From Doris montereyensis (Eukaryota; Mollusca; Gastropoda; Nudibranchia; Dorididae), in the NCBI GenBank assembly GCA_037039925.1, contig JAXRKP010001519.1:7501-71500 (forward strand): 64,000 nt of DNA, written 5' to 3'. Shown in pieces: positions 35,301-46,050 of the stretch. Within the stretch, counting starts at the first letter, position 1, and each line of letters starts with the position of its first letter. The notes under the pieces were generated by a model, which was not told the DNA's origin, did not search any database, and saw nothing but the letters and a program-made list of their open reading frames with translations. The position numbers and the translations under genes were made by a program.

Positions 35301-38300
35301 GTTTTATTTATCCTTATCTTAGATGAGTTTAGTTTGTAGGGTTTTTGTTGTTACATTTTTGTTTAGGTTTGTTTTTATCATTTTCGTTACCATGTGGAAT
35401 TGTGCACAAGTTACAGTCCTCTTATAAATGGGGCATGTTGCCATACACATTCAAATTCATATTATGCATACAATATGGCCATTGAATGAATGAAAATCAC
35501 ATATAATGTAGATTCTACTTAATAAAGAGCATGTATCCTTACGTGTAGGGTCAACTATGAAGGACTGAATAAGAAAAAAGATTGCCTCTGCATAGACACA
35601 AAGGAGTTGTTATGCATATTCGCCATTGGTTTATTGATAACACAACTTAAGACTAGAGAAGGCATACAAAAATTGTGAGATTGTTTGGTTTTGCTTGTCA
35701 ATTAATCTTTGCAACAAGAATATCACGACCCAATACATTTGAATTGAGGAGAATATGTCAAACCTCTCAGGGAGAGTCCAATTTAGATTAGATTAATTTC
35801 ATTACTTTTTGCTCTTGTCTCTTTCAAAAGCAGTTGACCTATCTATCAGTTCATCAAATCCATTTGTCATAAAAAAATAACTCCTGTTTAAAAAAGAGAG
35901 CATGCATTTTGGTGAATTGAAGTTGAAATACTGCAGCATAGATACTCAGGTTGATTAAGTGTTAAAATAATTGTGTTTCATCTGAATAGTTATTTTTTTC
36001 TTTTAAAAACTAAAACAAAATTTCTTCTTCTTCATAATAATATCTGACCAACTCAATTCTTGAGTATTACTGTCAGTGCACATATTTTGATTTAACTAAA
36101 ATATCAATCCAATTTTGGGTTTAAAGTGATGTGTTTAATTCTGTTTTTAAAGTCTTCAGTACCATTGCTGAGTTTTATTTCTGTTGGCAGTCAATTCCAC
36201 AGCCTTACTGTACTAGGGTAAAATGAGTGCAGGGGACAATCAATGTTTGAAGGTGGAATCATGTATGTTTGACAGCCTGATTTGGTTGTTCTTGAGTCAA
36301 GTTAAGCTGATCTACCTAATAGAATAAACAGTTGGTCATTTATAGCCATTATATTAATTTTATTTCTGGCTCTATGTTCTTCTAAAGGTATCCATTGTAA
36401 TTGGTTCATGTTGGTTTTGGTATTTCCTTTAGAGTATGTATAATTATTAGTTACAAAGTGGGCTGCATTCTTTTGTACTTTCTCAATTTCTTGTAAGTAG
36501 GTATGTTGGTGTGGGTCCCAGAAACAGCTACCATAATCTAAGATTGGTTTTACTAAAGCCTTGAAGCACTTCTCTTTTACATTTTGAGGACAGTTGTAAA
36601 ATTTTCTTCTAAGGAGGCCAAAAAAGGCCATTTGCTTTTCTTCATAGTGCTCTATGTTGTTCTCTCCATTGCAATTTAATGTCTATTGTAATTCCTTCCT
36701 CGTATGTTGCATTGTTGGTTATTTTTAGTATTTGGTTATGTATGTAATAATCTGAGTTGACTATTTTTACTTTTTTGCATATTTTTAGTACCTGATATTT
36801 ATCTGGATGGAATTCCATGTTCCACTTCTCTCTCATTCTTGCAGGATGTTTTGGTCATTTTGTAATATTTTGCAATCCTCCATGCTATTTATTTTTCTAT
36901 AAAATAGACTATCAGCAGCAAAAAGTCTTAATTTGGTACCTGGTGAGATATTTTGGTTGATATGGTTGATATATATATACAAAAAATAGAGGACCTAGGA
37001 CAGTTCCTGGGGATGCGCCTGAAAGCATTGATTTGGGATTATATTTCTTAAATTTAATTTAATACTTTTAACAATTACCTATTTAGTGTGGTCAATAAGA
37101 AACGATTTGATCCATTGAAGAAGAGACTTGTTAATACCATACCGATCCAATTTTATTATTAATCCATTGTGATCTACTTTGTCAAAAGCCTTTGGGAAAT
37201 CCAGGAGGATAGCAATAGCATCTAACTAATTGGCTTCCTTGATGTAGAGAATTACTGAAATTATTTATTGTTGTAATAAGTTGAGTTTCACAGTAATCAC
37301 ACTTTGTTTTTATCTAAATCCATGTTGGATATCTGTTAGGATGCAATGCATGTCTGGTCATCCATTATGTTACTATGTATGATGTGTTCCAATAGTTTAC
37401 AAGTTACTGAAGTTAGGAGAAACAAGTCTGTAATTTTCTGCTCTTTGTTGATCTCTCTTTTTAAATAATGGGACTATATTAGCATTTTTCCACTCATTTG
37501 GAACTTTACCTTGGTTTAGAGATGCCTGGAATAACATCACATAGATGTCTGTTCGTTTCATATGCACATATTTTCAATGTTTTCCTAGATATTTCATCTG
37601 TGGCGATGGTGGCCGAGCGGTTAGACTGCCGGACTGGGGATCATGAGGTCCCAAGTTCGAATCTTACCAACGCCAGGTCTGACATTGTGTTCCTTGGGAA
37701 AGACACATTCACACATTTCTCCACTCTACCCAGGTGCACTAGCTTGGGAGTAAAAACTCTCGTCAGACTAGTGTCCTGGCCAGGGAGTGATTATTGTCAC
37801 CTGTTCCGCTTACGCTATAGAAACTGGGATAAGCTCTCTGCTTCAGAGATGTTGAGCAGTAATTTTAGTACTCCTGCTTTACACCTGTAGGTATGCTGTT
37901 GTTATGGTTAATTTTGGTAGCGGATCAGAAAATACTGAAGAAAATTGATTATTCAAGACAATAAACAGTTCAGCTTTAGATTTGGGGTCTTGAATTAAAA
38001 CATTAGCATTTTTTAGGTTTCACTTTCATGCTCTTCACCAGTGACCACTATTATTATTATTATTTTGTTCAAATATTAATGCTAGATTTACTTTCTTTCT
38101 TTCCCATGTTTCTGTCATCTAAACCACCTCAACTCTCAGTCATTTTCCCCTTCTAAAATGATGAATTTTTTCCTATAATTTTCTTCAGTTGTGACTAATG
38201 GAATGGACATTTTGAAATTTTAGTTTTGAATTTTAAGCTTCATTTATGAAAAGTAAATGAGACTACAGGTGCAACATCTGATGTAGGCTATTAATTATAA

Positions 38301-39765
38301 CCAAACATTTTTTTCCAGAGTATAAAAAAAGCCTTTTATTAAAGTTTGTTGGGGTTTATTGTTTGCTATTCTTGTGTTGGTTTTTAGTTTTTAATTTTCA
38401 TGAGAATTTACTTGTCATTTTATGTTACTTCATCTTTTTGTAGATATATGTTGTGTCCAGCACTATACTATAATTAATGATAGTTTGTTTTGGTTTTGTT
38501 TTATATTGCTGAATACATACTTGATTGATTTCAATTTACCTCATTAACCATGTGCAGTGATTTCAGGGTGAATTAAGATTAAGAGGAAATGACAGCTATC
38601 TACCTTTATTTTTACCACCAACTTTTCAAGGGACAGAACGACAGCCATACAAAAGCAATGAGAAAATTATTTTATATCGCCAATTAGACGGAATGCTCTT
38701 ATTATTTTTAGAGCCCAAATATTTTGTTAAAACTGCCAAAAAAAGATAGATTGCAATTAAGTGTCCCTAATTAAAGTATTATGACACTGGTAGAGACAGA
38801 TATTTTATGGCATTTTTATAGCAAATGTACTCTGCAATGAAAACTTAAACAGTTGCAAGCTGATGAAATTGGGAAAAATAATGTTTTAAATAATGTGTTG
38901 TATCGCCTAGTAGTATTAACTAGTAAGATACAATATTATAATAGTGTAAAGCATGCAGGTATATTCCTTAGTAGTGATGCACTGACTGAACAACCCTGAG
39001 TTCTTCCGGAAACGCATCACTACATTGTAAGTAATCGGCTGACAATCCCACATCTGCGTTGAAAAATCTGGTTTTATGCATACCATATGTTTATGAGAAC
39101 ACTTTTTATTATATAGTAAAATTTCAGGTCGTCAGATGCAGGCATGTGTTTCGTTGCATTGTGTATCAATTATCCAGCAACTACTGTACTAGCCTACTAA
39201 ATTATAGACATATACCTGTAGCCTATGCTGACAGTAACAGCGCAGCTTGTTGTTTTGTTTAGGACAATGATTCAAAACAGTGCAGGCTAATAATATATGA
39301 TGATTTTTTTGTACGCCATCTGTCAACACGATGTGCATTTTTGTAGGGGCCTAATTCTGGTAGACCTACATGCTTGTGTCGCCAAGGTTTAGGCCTGCTG
39401 GGAAAACCCTATTAAAAAATACTAAAATTTTGCAAATCCCATTATACGCCATTTTGTTATTGTACTGCCATTGGCGGTATAACATAGTTTGACTGTATAT
39501 ACAACTACAATATGAACCAAATATTTTATTTGCAACAACAGGATATATTGTTTTAATCTGATGTGCCAAACCAATGTTTTTCGAGATTCAGCCAGGGAAA
39601 GTGAAAATGAGCTTTATTTTATTCACTTTTGCATTTTTTTTTTCTGTTTTATAGAAATGCTATCTCTGAAAGAATTATTGATGAAGAGCAGGACTTACTG
39701 ACTCTCCCCATGGAATGCCAACTTTTGACAAAATAGAAGCTGCTAGATTGACAAGCAAAAAATGA
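32283..39765 (+). CDS. PLGRKT: Plasminogen receptor Plg-RKT
   Basis: Four coding exons: 32283-32363, 32618-32746, 34933-35042 and 39655-39765. Plg-RKT is a small two-pass plasma membrane protein that binds plasminogen through a C-terminal lysine. The exons encode MGSFLGKTMDENLKKQQEFM, MRERQTAFMIARSRDFFWFW, a first membrane segment, ALKGKKYGLLLPLIPLSF with the second segment ITTYQWDMAYG, and a tail ending in IEAARLTSKK before TGA at 39763-39765. The ending on two lysines matches the plasminogen-binding feature of the family. Four one-base deletions at single-base runs (32721-32722, 32734, 39655-39657, 39706-39709) must be allowed for; with them the whole human-like order is recovered. Conserved introns make a processed pseudogene impossible, so sequence error is the simplest reading. 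Confidence 0.85.
32618..32746 (+). CDS. PLGRKT: PLGRKT exon 2
   Basis: Acceptor TTTTTAAATTTTAG and donor GG|GTCAAA, a weak donor but the only one that joins exon 3 in the family frame. It encodes ERQLAMQNEMRERQ and ARSRDFFWFWISLT; with one base added at 32721-32722 and one at 32734 it continues as IATIGLTIG, the first membrane segment. Confidence 0.75.
33004..33062 (+). other. Possible alternative exon in a PLGRKT intron
   Basis: A strong acceptor (TTTGTTCTTTTAG) and a strong donor (GTAAGT at 33063) enclose 59 bases. One frame is open and lysine-rich (DRLELIIKKKSYNLQGKIA), but inserting it would break the reading frame to exon 3. It may be a poison or cryptic exon. Confidence 0.3.
33969..34669 (-). 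mobile_element. 5'-truncated RTE-like LINE copy with target-site duplication
   Basis: About 700 bases matching the 3' end of the element at 24163-27590, starting with a TTTC repeat (tail on the minus strand) and encoding QAAEMKYLRRVVGKTKRD and GHVNRMNDNRITKSV. It is flanked by identical 9-base copies of tgtaactgt at 33960-33968 and 34670-34678. It sits antisense in the intron between PLGRKT exons 2 and 3. Confidence 0.88.
34933..35042 (+). CDS. PLGRKT: PLGRKT exon 3
   Basis: Acceptor TTCGTCAACAG before 34933 and donor AG|GTAATA at 35043. It encodes ALKGKKYGLLLPLIPLSFIT then TYQWDMAYGPKINRIR, covering the loop and the second membrane segment; PLIPLSF and YQxDxAYG are family hallmarks. Confidence 0.85.
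35043..36104 (+). other. PLGRKT intron, no feature recognised
   Basis: AT-rich intron sequence without a repeat or exon I can name. Confidence 0.4.
36105..38020 (-). mobile_element. CR1/Jockey-like LINE, reverse transcriptase fragment
   Basis: On the minus strand, in broken frames: DPKSKAELF and LPKLTITTAY (about 37990-37900); after the SINE, FQASLNQGKVPNEWKNANIV, PLFKKRDQQRAENYRLVS, LTSVTCKLLEHIIHSNIM, AIAILLDFPKAFDKVDHNGL, GTVLGPLFFVYIY, LFAADSLFYRKINSMEDC (the YADD box, here AADS), then WNMEFHPDKYQVLKI, LVKPILDYGSCFWDPHQHTY and a final TVRLWN…LPTEIKLSNGTEDF. The catalytic YADD aspartates are altered. No endonuclease part is present. The element lies antisense in the intron before the last PLGRKT exon. 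Confidence 0.82.
37603..37840 (+). mobile_element. SINE with tRNA-Leu/Ser-like head nested in a LINE
   Basis: A head with gtggccgagcggttagactg (A-box-like) and caagttcgaatcttacc (B-box-like) is followed by a body with ccttgggaaagacac, ctctacccaggtgcactagc and tatagaaactgggataagc. The body resembles the conserved central part of V-type SINEs, from memory. LINE coding sequence flanks it on both sides in the same strand, so the SINE inserted into the LINE. It differs from the other SINE family here in head and body. Confidence 0.75.
38021..39654 (+). other. PLGRKT intron, right part
   Basis: AT-rich. Contains a partial reverse R130 repeat (about 38538-38595) and a 10-bp inverted repeat, gtagtgatgc at 38971-38980 and its complement at 39014-39023. 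No exon. Confidence 0.45.
39655..39765 (+). CDS. PLGRKT: PLGRKT exon 4 with stop
   Basis: Acceptor TTTCTGTTTTATAG. It encodes NAISERIIDEEQDLLTLP and, after a missing C in the run at 39706-39709, HGMPTFDKIEAARLTSKK and TGA. LPxGMxTFxxIExAR is conserved in the family. The phase with exon 3 is off by one base, which an A missing from the AAA at 39655-39657 would repair. Confidence 0.8.
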
Positions 39766-42180
39766 TCCTTACAAGCCAGGACATGATATTTTCTTATAGT
39801 TATTTATTTATATCATGTTTCTTTCTGTTTCATCTTCAGCAGATTTGCTTTAAGTAATAATAATACCATTGACCAAAAAGGATAATGTATGTTTACGTAT
39901 TATCAATCCTTTTTTTTGTTTTACACTTCATAAGTAGATGTACATATTGTCAGTTTACAATAATTGCATAAGTTAGAATTATGTAAGGAAAAGTTCCTTT
40001 CAACAAAATCGATCTAAGATTCCATCCATGCCATTTATCTGATAGCAAATTTTGCTATTGTTTGTAGTTTATACTTTTCATTCCTGTTTTTCATGAAATG
40101 TAGGGGCTTTTCTTTTCTCTCAATGTTTCAACCAACGCTTATGCCAAAAATTGTCTGCAGACAACAATATATTTGTTTGATAATTCTTTTCCTAATTATA
40201 CAGTATTCATATCTTATATCCATAGAAAATCACTGTTTTTATAGCTGAATATTTATTACAATTATCTATCGTGTACATTTGGAATGACATTTGATACAAT
40301 TACAATGTTGGGTTTACATCCATCCATCCTTGAAACACGTTTTTATTATTCTCCAGTATAAATTGTTCCTCTGTTTGCAAAACTTCATGACAGCATTTTT
40401 TGTCCAGTCTAACAAAAACTTATACAATTGTACAACATAGGGATCAGAGAAACAATTAACAAAATATGTGTGTATATTTGTGAAGTGTATACTAGATTAC
40501 AACAATTAAATTTACAAATTATGCTTTAAAAACATATTTAAATTTATTGACATTTCACTTACTGACAAAACCAGTAAGAAATAATATAATCAAGAGCTCT
40601 AAGTGCAAAGAACAACAAATAATGAAGAACAACAGTTGCTTATACTTGAATTCATACTATTTATTTTACATAACTTTATGACATACTAATATTTCTGACA
40701 TATGTCATTCAGTGTCTCTAAATATATAGAGATTAAGTGATTAAATGTCACATTGAATAGTATTATGCATAACATTAGTATTATGTATAATATTTATAAT
40801 ACATAAACAACTTTAGAATAATAACGAAGTGAACAAATTTAAAGATATTACAATCTGAATTGAGATCAAAGGAATATTGAAATATTCTCCATTTCATAGT
40901 TCATGGAAGTTTGGATAGAAAATAACTTAAGTGAGTGTAAAATTGAGTTTGGGAAAGCACATACCCAATTTGAGTGGAATGAACTTGAGGCTTTAAGTTT
41001 AGTCCCTATAAGGTTTTGTTTTGCTGATTCATATTGCATTTTAACGGTCCTCTAAACTCCTTTTCCCCCTTATTAAATTCTGGTAAAAAAATTGAATACC
41101 TTGAAAACATGCATAGCATGGTATTGCATAATAAAATGAGCTTTGATAAATCAAGAATATTTGACCAAATTACATTTGTCTTGTTAATACATTTTTTTCC
41201 TTTTCTTAAATATTAAACGGTGCTGGAACTGGAAAATTATTGGTTTATCATTATTAATATTATGTTGTGCTACCTGTCATCTTCCTTTTTTTTTTTGCTT
41301 AACTAAAAAACCAACCAAAAGCAAAACAACTAATTGTCATTCTTTATATTTGCAATCAAAACAAAATAGTTGTCGTTAAAGAGAGAAATTTGATCGGTCT
41401 TACTAGCAAATATGGACATTTGTTTCAAGCAACACATAACAGAAATTAAACACTGCATCTGTTGGTTTCTTTTGGATATAGTGGATTTTGCATCTCACCC
41501 CCTCGTATATATATACAGTATGTTTTCAAAAAATGGAACTACCATAAAATGCACCACTCCATAACCATTGGGCTAAATGGAAGAAAATCTAGCACAGCAG
41601 AGTTGAAACATACAAATTTTGATTATTACTTTTTTGATTTGTAAAAAGTGGAACAAGAAACACTTTTACTTTTATGAAAACAAAAAAGATTTTTGAAAAA
41701 TTTGTTTAAATAGACATTCTAAAGTTGAACGTAAAATTATACATGCAATCAACAAGGTGTTTAACGATTTCTCACCTCACGGTTAAAGTGTTTTTCGTGA
41801 CTTGTTCAAAGACTGAGCCACAAGAACCCCTGGATGTAAGAAGAACACGATGACAACAATGTTTAAGATCATGAACAACATGATAGATCTTTCTTCTCCT
41901 TGCCAGACTCTATACTCTGTCAAAGTTTGTCAAACTAATTTCGTCTTTAACCATTGAAGTGATGCGTTCCCTGTGATCCAATTAGACTCTTTTGTGCCAT
42001 TTTACCATTGTGCTGCATTTACATTTGCTATGCTGTCTGCATGGATGTGATCAGCTTTCTAGGATTGTGCAATGTACATCTGTCCTCCTCCACAGGAGGT
42101 ATCTACATCTCGAAGACGAAGAAGAATGAGAAAGTTAAGTTAGTGTGAATGTGAGACCAATATTGCAAAATCAAAACTCC
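39766..42180. other. PLGRKT 3' UTR and intergenic DNA
   Basis: AT-rich sequence following the PLGRKT stop. No convincing poly(A) site was singled out and no gene or named repeat recognised. Confidence 0.4.
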
Positions 42181-42192
42181 TGCACACCATAA

Positions 42193-42228
42193 CACAGAAC
42201 ATTAAAACACTTGTTTTAGTGTTCTGTG
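42193..42228. repeat. 17-bp near-perfect palindrome, 2-base loop
   Basis: cacagaacattaaaaca and its complement (one mismatch) form a hairpin, flanked by direct repeats of a gcac(ac)cataac word at about 42182 and 42228. It lies about 50 bases before a transposase relic and may be related to its terminal repeat. Confidence 0.65.
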
Positions 42229-42239
42229 CACCATAACGC

Positions 42240-43155
42240 AGTTAAGGAATAGCGTAATGAATGGAGGTTGTTAATTTGACCTAGCAACCTAGCTTTCAGC
42301 CAGTTTGTTTAGCACTCTAGCAGACAACAAAATGGCATTGTCATTATGTCAAAGAAGTTGACGACGAGAAAATAATCCAACATTGGTTTGAAACCCAATC
42401 TTATGTTATGATAATAGAAGATGAAAGTTGAGGTATGTTCATGGTTTGAATCCAAGTGATTTACCAAGTAAATATACAATCCATAGAATAATTGAAAAAT
42501 TCAAGAATCATGGCCAGGTTGCCCCTATGATCAAACCCCTATGAACAGAGATATATCTGAAGAAAACATTTAGCCACAATAGATCACAATATTGACCATG
42601 TGCAAGAATTAGTCGAGTAAAAGCTAACACGGTCATGTCTACGACGATCACAAGACTCAGGGATGATAAAAATCAGCCGTTTACAGAATATTAGAAAAAG
42701 ACCTTCGGCTGAATCCCTATCTAATCCCAGTAAAACAGGCTGCATCTATTAGAGACAATGACCCTAGACAGCACATGTGGTTTCTTCAACAAATCACAAA
42801 CACTGACAATTGGCTGAACCATGTTTGTTTCAGTGATGAGTCACATTTCCATCTAACCAGTAACATCAATAGAAAATCAACTGTTTACTGGGCTGATGCT
42901 TAATTTAACATTGTCAGTAATGTCAGCGAAAGGTCGCTTTATTTTGTAACCTGAGGGTCACTGTATGATGTGCCACGAGCAGCACTATGGTTGTTGCGTC
43001 TTTTTTCTTTGAGGGTGAAAATGGTGATTGGTGATAATGTCACTGTAGACCATGTTAATTACAGGTCTATAAATAAGATTTGTATCAACTCAACCCTTAC
43101 AAAGAAGAAGAAATTTAAGTTGAAAGCAGAGTGGTTTCAACAATATGGGGCTACA
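42240..43155 (+). pseudogene. Tc1/mariner-superfamily transposase relic
   Basis: In broken frames: LPSKYTIHRIIEKFKNHG (DNA-binding helix-turn-helix), KDLRLNPYLIPVKQAAS, RQHMWFLQQITNTDNWLNHV, CFSDESHFHLTSNINRKSTV then YWADA, and EWFQQYGATPP near 43130. FSDExHF carries the first catalytic aspartate; in WFQQxGA the second is replaced by tyrosine, since family members read WFQQDGA. The relic differs from the mariner at 3.4-4.5 kb. It is cut at its 3' end by the RTE copy that starts at about 43158. Confidence 0.75.
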
Positions 43156-43157
43156 CC

Positions 43158-45452
43158 ACCGGGCACCTGTACGGGGAGTGGATGATCCCACCCTCCACGA
43201 GTCTCCTGCTGCCTTGCAGGTCGGTCTTGGCCGACCAAAGGCTAAGGGAGTTAACCCTGACACAAATAACAACCTGTTGCTTTGCAGGCTGGTCTTGAAT
43301 GACCAAAGGCTAAGGGAATTTACTCAAAGATAGAGCTAGAGCAGGAGTAGGCCTCCTAGTACATAAAAGGCATGAAAAGCTACTACAAAGTTAGAAAATT
43401 ATAAGCCCACGGCTATTAGAGGTAAATATTAAACCAAAAGGAAGACCAATTAAATTATTATTAGCTTATGGACCAAACAAAGACGCCACTAAAGAAGAAA
43501 AAGATATCTTTGAAAACGATTTACAAATAGCTGCAGAGAATCGTAAACACAAACGGGAACTAATGGTTTTAGGAGATTTAAACGCTAAAGTAGGCAACAA
43601 TATAGAATCGTCAGGAGGAGTAATAGGTAAAGAAGGAGAGACAACAACTTCTCCAAATGGAGAGAGACTAACAGATTTTTGCCTAAAGAATGACATGAAA
43701 ATAGCAAACATCTTTTTTCCTCTTAAAGATATCCACAAATATACAAGAGTAAATGAAGACAGGTGTGAAAAATCAATCATAGACTACATAATAGTTAGCA
43801 GCTCCCTTTTTTACAGTATATTGGATGCAAGAGTAAACAGAGGAGCAGAAATATTTAGTGATCATCACCTAGTTATTGCCAAAATGAGATTACTGACTGA
43901 AGAAAACAAACAGAAAAGGAAAGAAGAAAGCTACTAAACTCAAAATAGAGGAACTAAATAAACCAGTACAGAATGTCAAGACTAATATCAAAGAAAAGAA
44001 GGATGCCTGGAAGAAATATTTAGAAACAAAGAGACCAGAGGATAGGATAGATTACGTGAATAAAAGAACTATCGCCAAAGAGGAAGTGAGGAAAACAAAA
44101 CAGGAACAATGGGAAGAGTTTGGACAAAGATTTCAAGAAAGCTATCAAGGAAATCAAAAGCTGTTCTGGGGGCAATGAAGAGCATGAGAAAGACCAAAAC
44201 ATGCCCAATACAACGAATTAAGAATGCCAAAGGAGAAATAATGAAAGAAGACAGCCAAATAATGGAAACGTGGAGAAAGTAATTTCAATAATTACATAAT
44301 CCCTCCAGAACATATGAAACAAGGAGTAAACATCAATTAGTAAGAGGAACAAGTAATCGAGATGAGACAACTGAAGATGTAGATACAGTGTAATCCGCTT
44401 ATATCGACATGCTTCGGGAAGAGGATTTAATGTCGATATATAGAATGTCAATAAATACAAATACAAAGCCAAAGAGGAAAAACAAGGGGAGGCAATCTAA
44501 AACAGTAAAGCACTGGTTTTATTTTACATGATTGCTTCCCTTGATTCTTTTCCTGTGAGACAGGGGTTTGGGGGATTTTCCGTTCATGGTATCAGTTTTC
44601 CCCATTTTTGATTTTTTTAAATATATATGCCTTTATTTCCATTCAATCAAAAAAAAAAGGAAAAGGACAGCAACAGACGTATGGTTGTGATAGAGAGGTT
44701 GTGAGATGGGAAGGTGTATGCAAGTGATTGGGGAGGGGGCTACACACGCGCATTCGTAGCAAAGCCTGTCTGTTGTGCTGAGGAAAAGGGAGAGGCGAAG
44801 AAACCGACCATGGCACACCTGCCGACAGCGGTGAATATGGGGGTAGTGAAGACGTTAGGCCCTACTGCGCGAGACGCGCTCGTCTTTGTGATAGAGATAA
44901 TATTAATAGACAGTCTGATGTCCTGGGGTTTGTTCGGACTAATTGTGTTGACGGTGTTGACCGTTCGGCCTAGCGTGACACTCCCCCCCCCCTTTTTTCG
45001 TTGGTGGGCTTCACCAGGAAGCATGTCGATATAGCGGAGTGGGCTGAAAAACAAGGTTGATGTAAGAGAAATTATTAAGTAAAGATATTGAAGGAAAAAT
45101 TCGGAATTGGAAAATATGTCGATATATCAAAACGCCGATAAATAGGCTGTTGATATAAGTGGATTACACTGTATATCAATGGAAGAAATCCAAATAGCTA
45201 TAAGAAAAGTGAAATTAGAAAAGCCCCAGGAGCAGATCATGTTTATCCAGAAACGATTAAAAACCAACGGAGAGAGGCAGACAAACTACTACATGCAATA
45301 AAAAAAAATATTGCAATATGCCAACAAGCATGGAAGTCCAAACAGGTGCCAGACGACTGGAAAAAGGGAACGGTAGTACCAATACATAAGAAAGGATCAA
45401 CTATGGAATACTCAAACTATAGAGGATATCACTACGCAAAGTATAATAAAAC
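43158..45452 (+). mobile_element. RTE-like LINE copy 2, interrupted and truncated
   Basis: Same family as 24163-27590 but on the plus strand. It starts with the cacctgtacggggagtgg end and two 5' monomers (43190-43320), then jumps to the middle of the endonuclease (RARAGVGLLVHKRHEKLL), so the first endonuclease part is deleted. It continues through VLGDLNAKVGNNIES, ILDARVNRGAEIFSDHHLVI, and the linker (DAWKKYLETKRPEDRIDYVN) to the start of the reverse transcriptase (MEEIQIAIRKVK, WKSKQVPDDWKKGTVVPIHK), and stops after the NYRG motif at about 45430. A Tigger-like element interrupts it at 44386-45171. Confidence 0.85.
44386..45171. mobile_element. Non-autonomous Tigger/pogo-like DNA transposon, 786 bp
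   Basis: Starts cagtgtaatccgcttatatc and ends with the complement, cagtgtaatccacttatatc on the other strand; about 24-bp terminal inverted repeats with few mismatches. TA dinucleotides flank both ends (44384-44385 and 45172-45173). CAGT termini, a cgcttatatcgac-type repeat and the TA target fit the pogo/Tigger branch of Tc1/mariner. No transposase is encoded; a GC-richer centre at about 44700-45010 is of unknown origin. The paralogous RTE copy shows the undisturbed target at about 25735-25755. Confidence 0.88.
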
Positions 45453-46050
45453 TAAATCTCTCGACCTTTAGCTGCAGTAAACACAGAAGCCATTGTACTG
45501 GTAACAGGCGATATCAAGTACAAATATTAGACCAAGTAAGTACTTAATGCTGAGGTTACGCAGGCTTTACATTATAATGACCGAAATAGACGAACTAGAT
45601 CAAATATGAATAAAAAGTTTCCTCGATTGCAGGCAAACAATCTTTTCCTAAACAATTCAAATACTGATTTGATCTAAGAGTTCATCTATATGCTAAGGGC
45701 CTAAAGCAAACTGTTTGAAACCTACATGTTACATGCAAAATATGTTTTGATCTAAAGTGGTTCCTGAGTTTGTAGCGCTCAAAGTTAGAGAAAGTCAGCT
45801 TCACAGATATAGATATAATATATACATACATACATATACACACATGTGCATGCACACACACACAAACTTACATAATGGATAATTTGGAATACGGAGCCAT
45901 AGAGTTGAAAATGTATTTACAGGCTATGTATGGCCTTAATAACAATAAGGACAAATCCACATAAGAAGCATATTGGCAGTTGAAACATGTCATCAGTTAC
46001 ATTTACTCCCTTTTCTTAAACTGCAACATTAAAAAGAAAACAAAATCACC
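45453..46050. other. Intergenic DNA with short simple repeats
   Basis: Includes a TA/CA-rich simple-sequence stretch at about 45810-45870. No coding signal. Confidence 0.45.

Noticed and set aside
37607..37680. A tRNA-Leu or tRNA-Ser gene
   Set aside because: The head is followed by a conserved SINE body and lies inside a LINE; acceptor-stem pairing is not seen.
44714..45054. Two ~105-residue frames on opposite strands
   Set aside because: Both lie in the interior of a non-autonomous transposon, show no recognised domain, and overlap each other; kept only as a note on the GC-rich interior.
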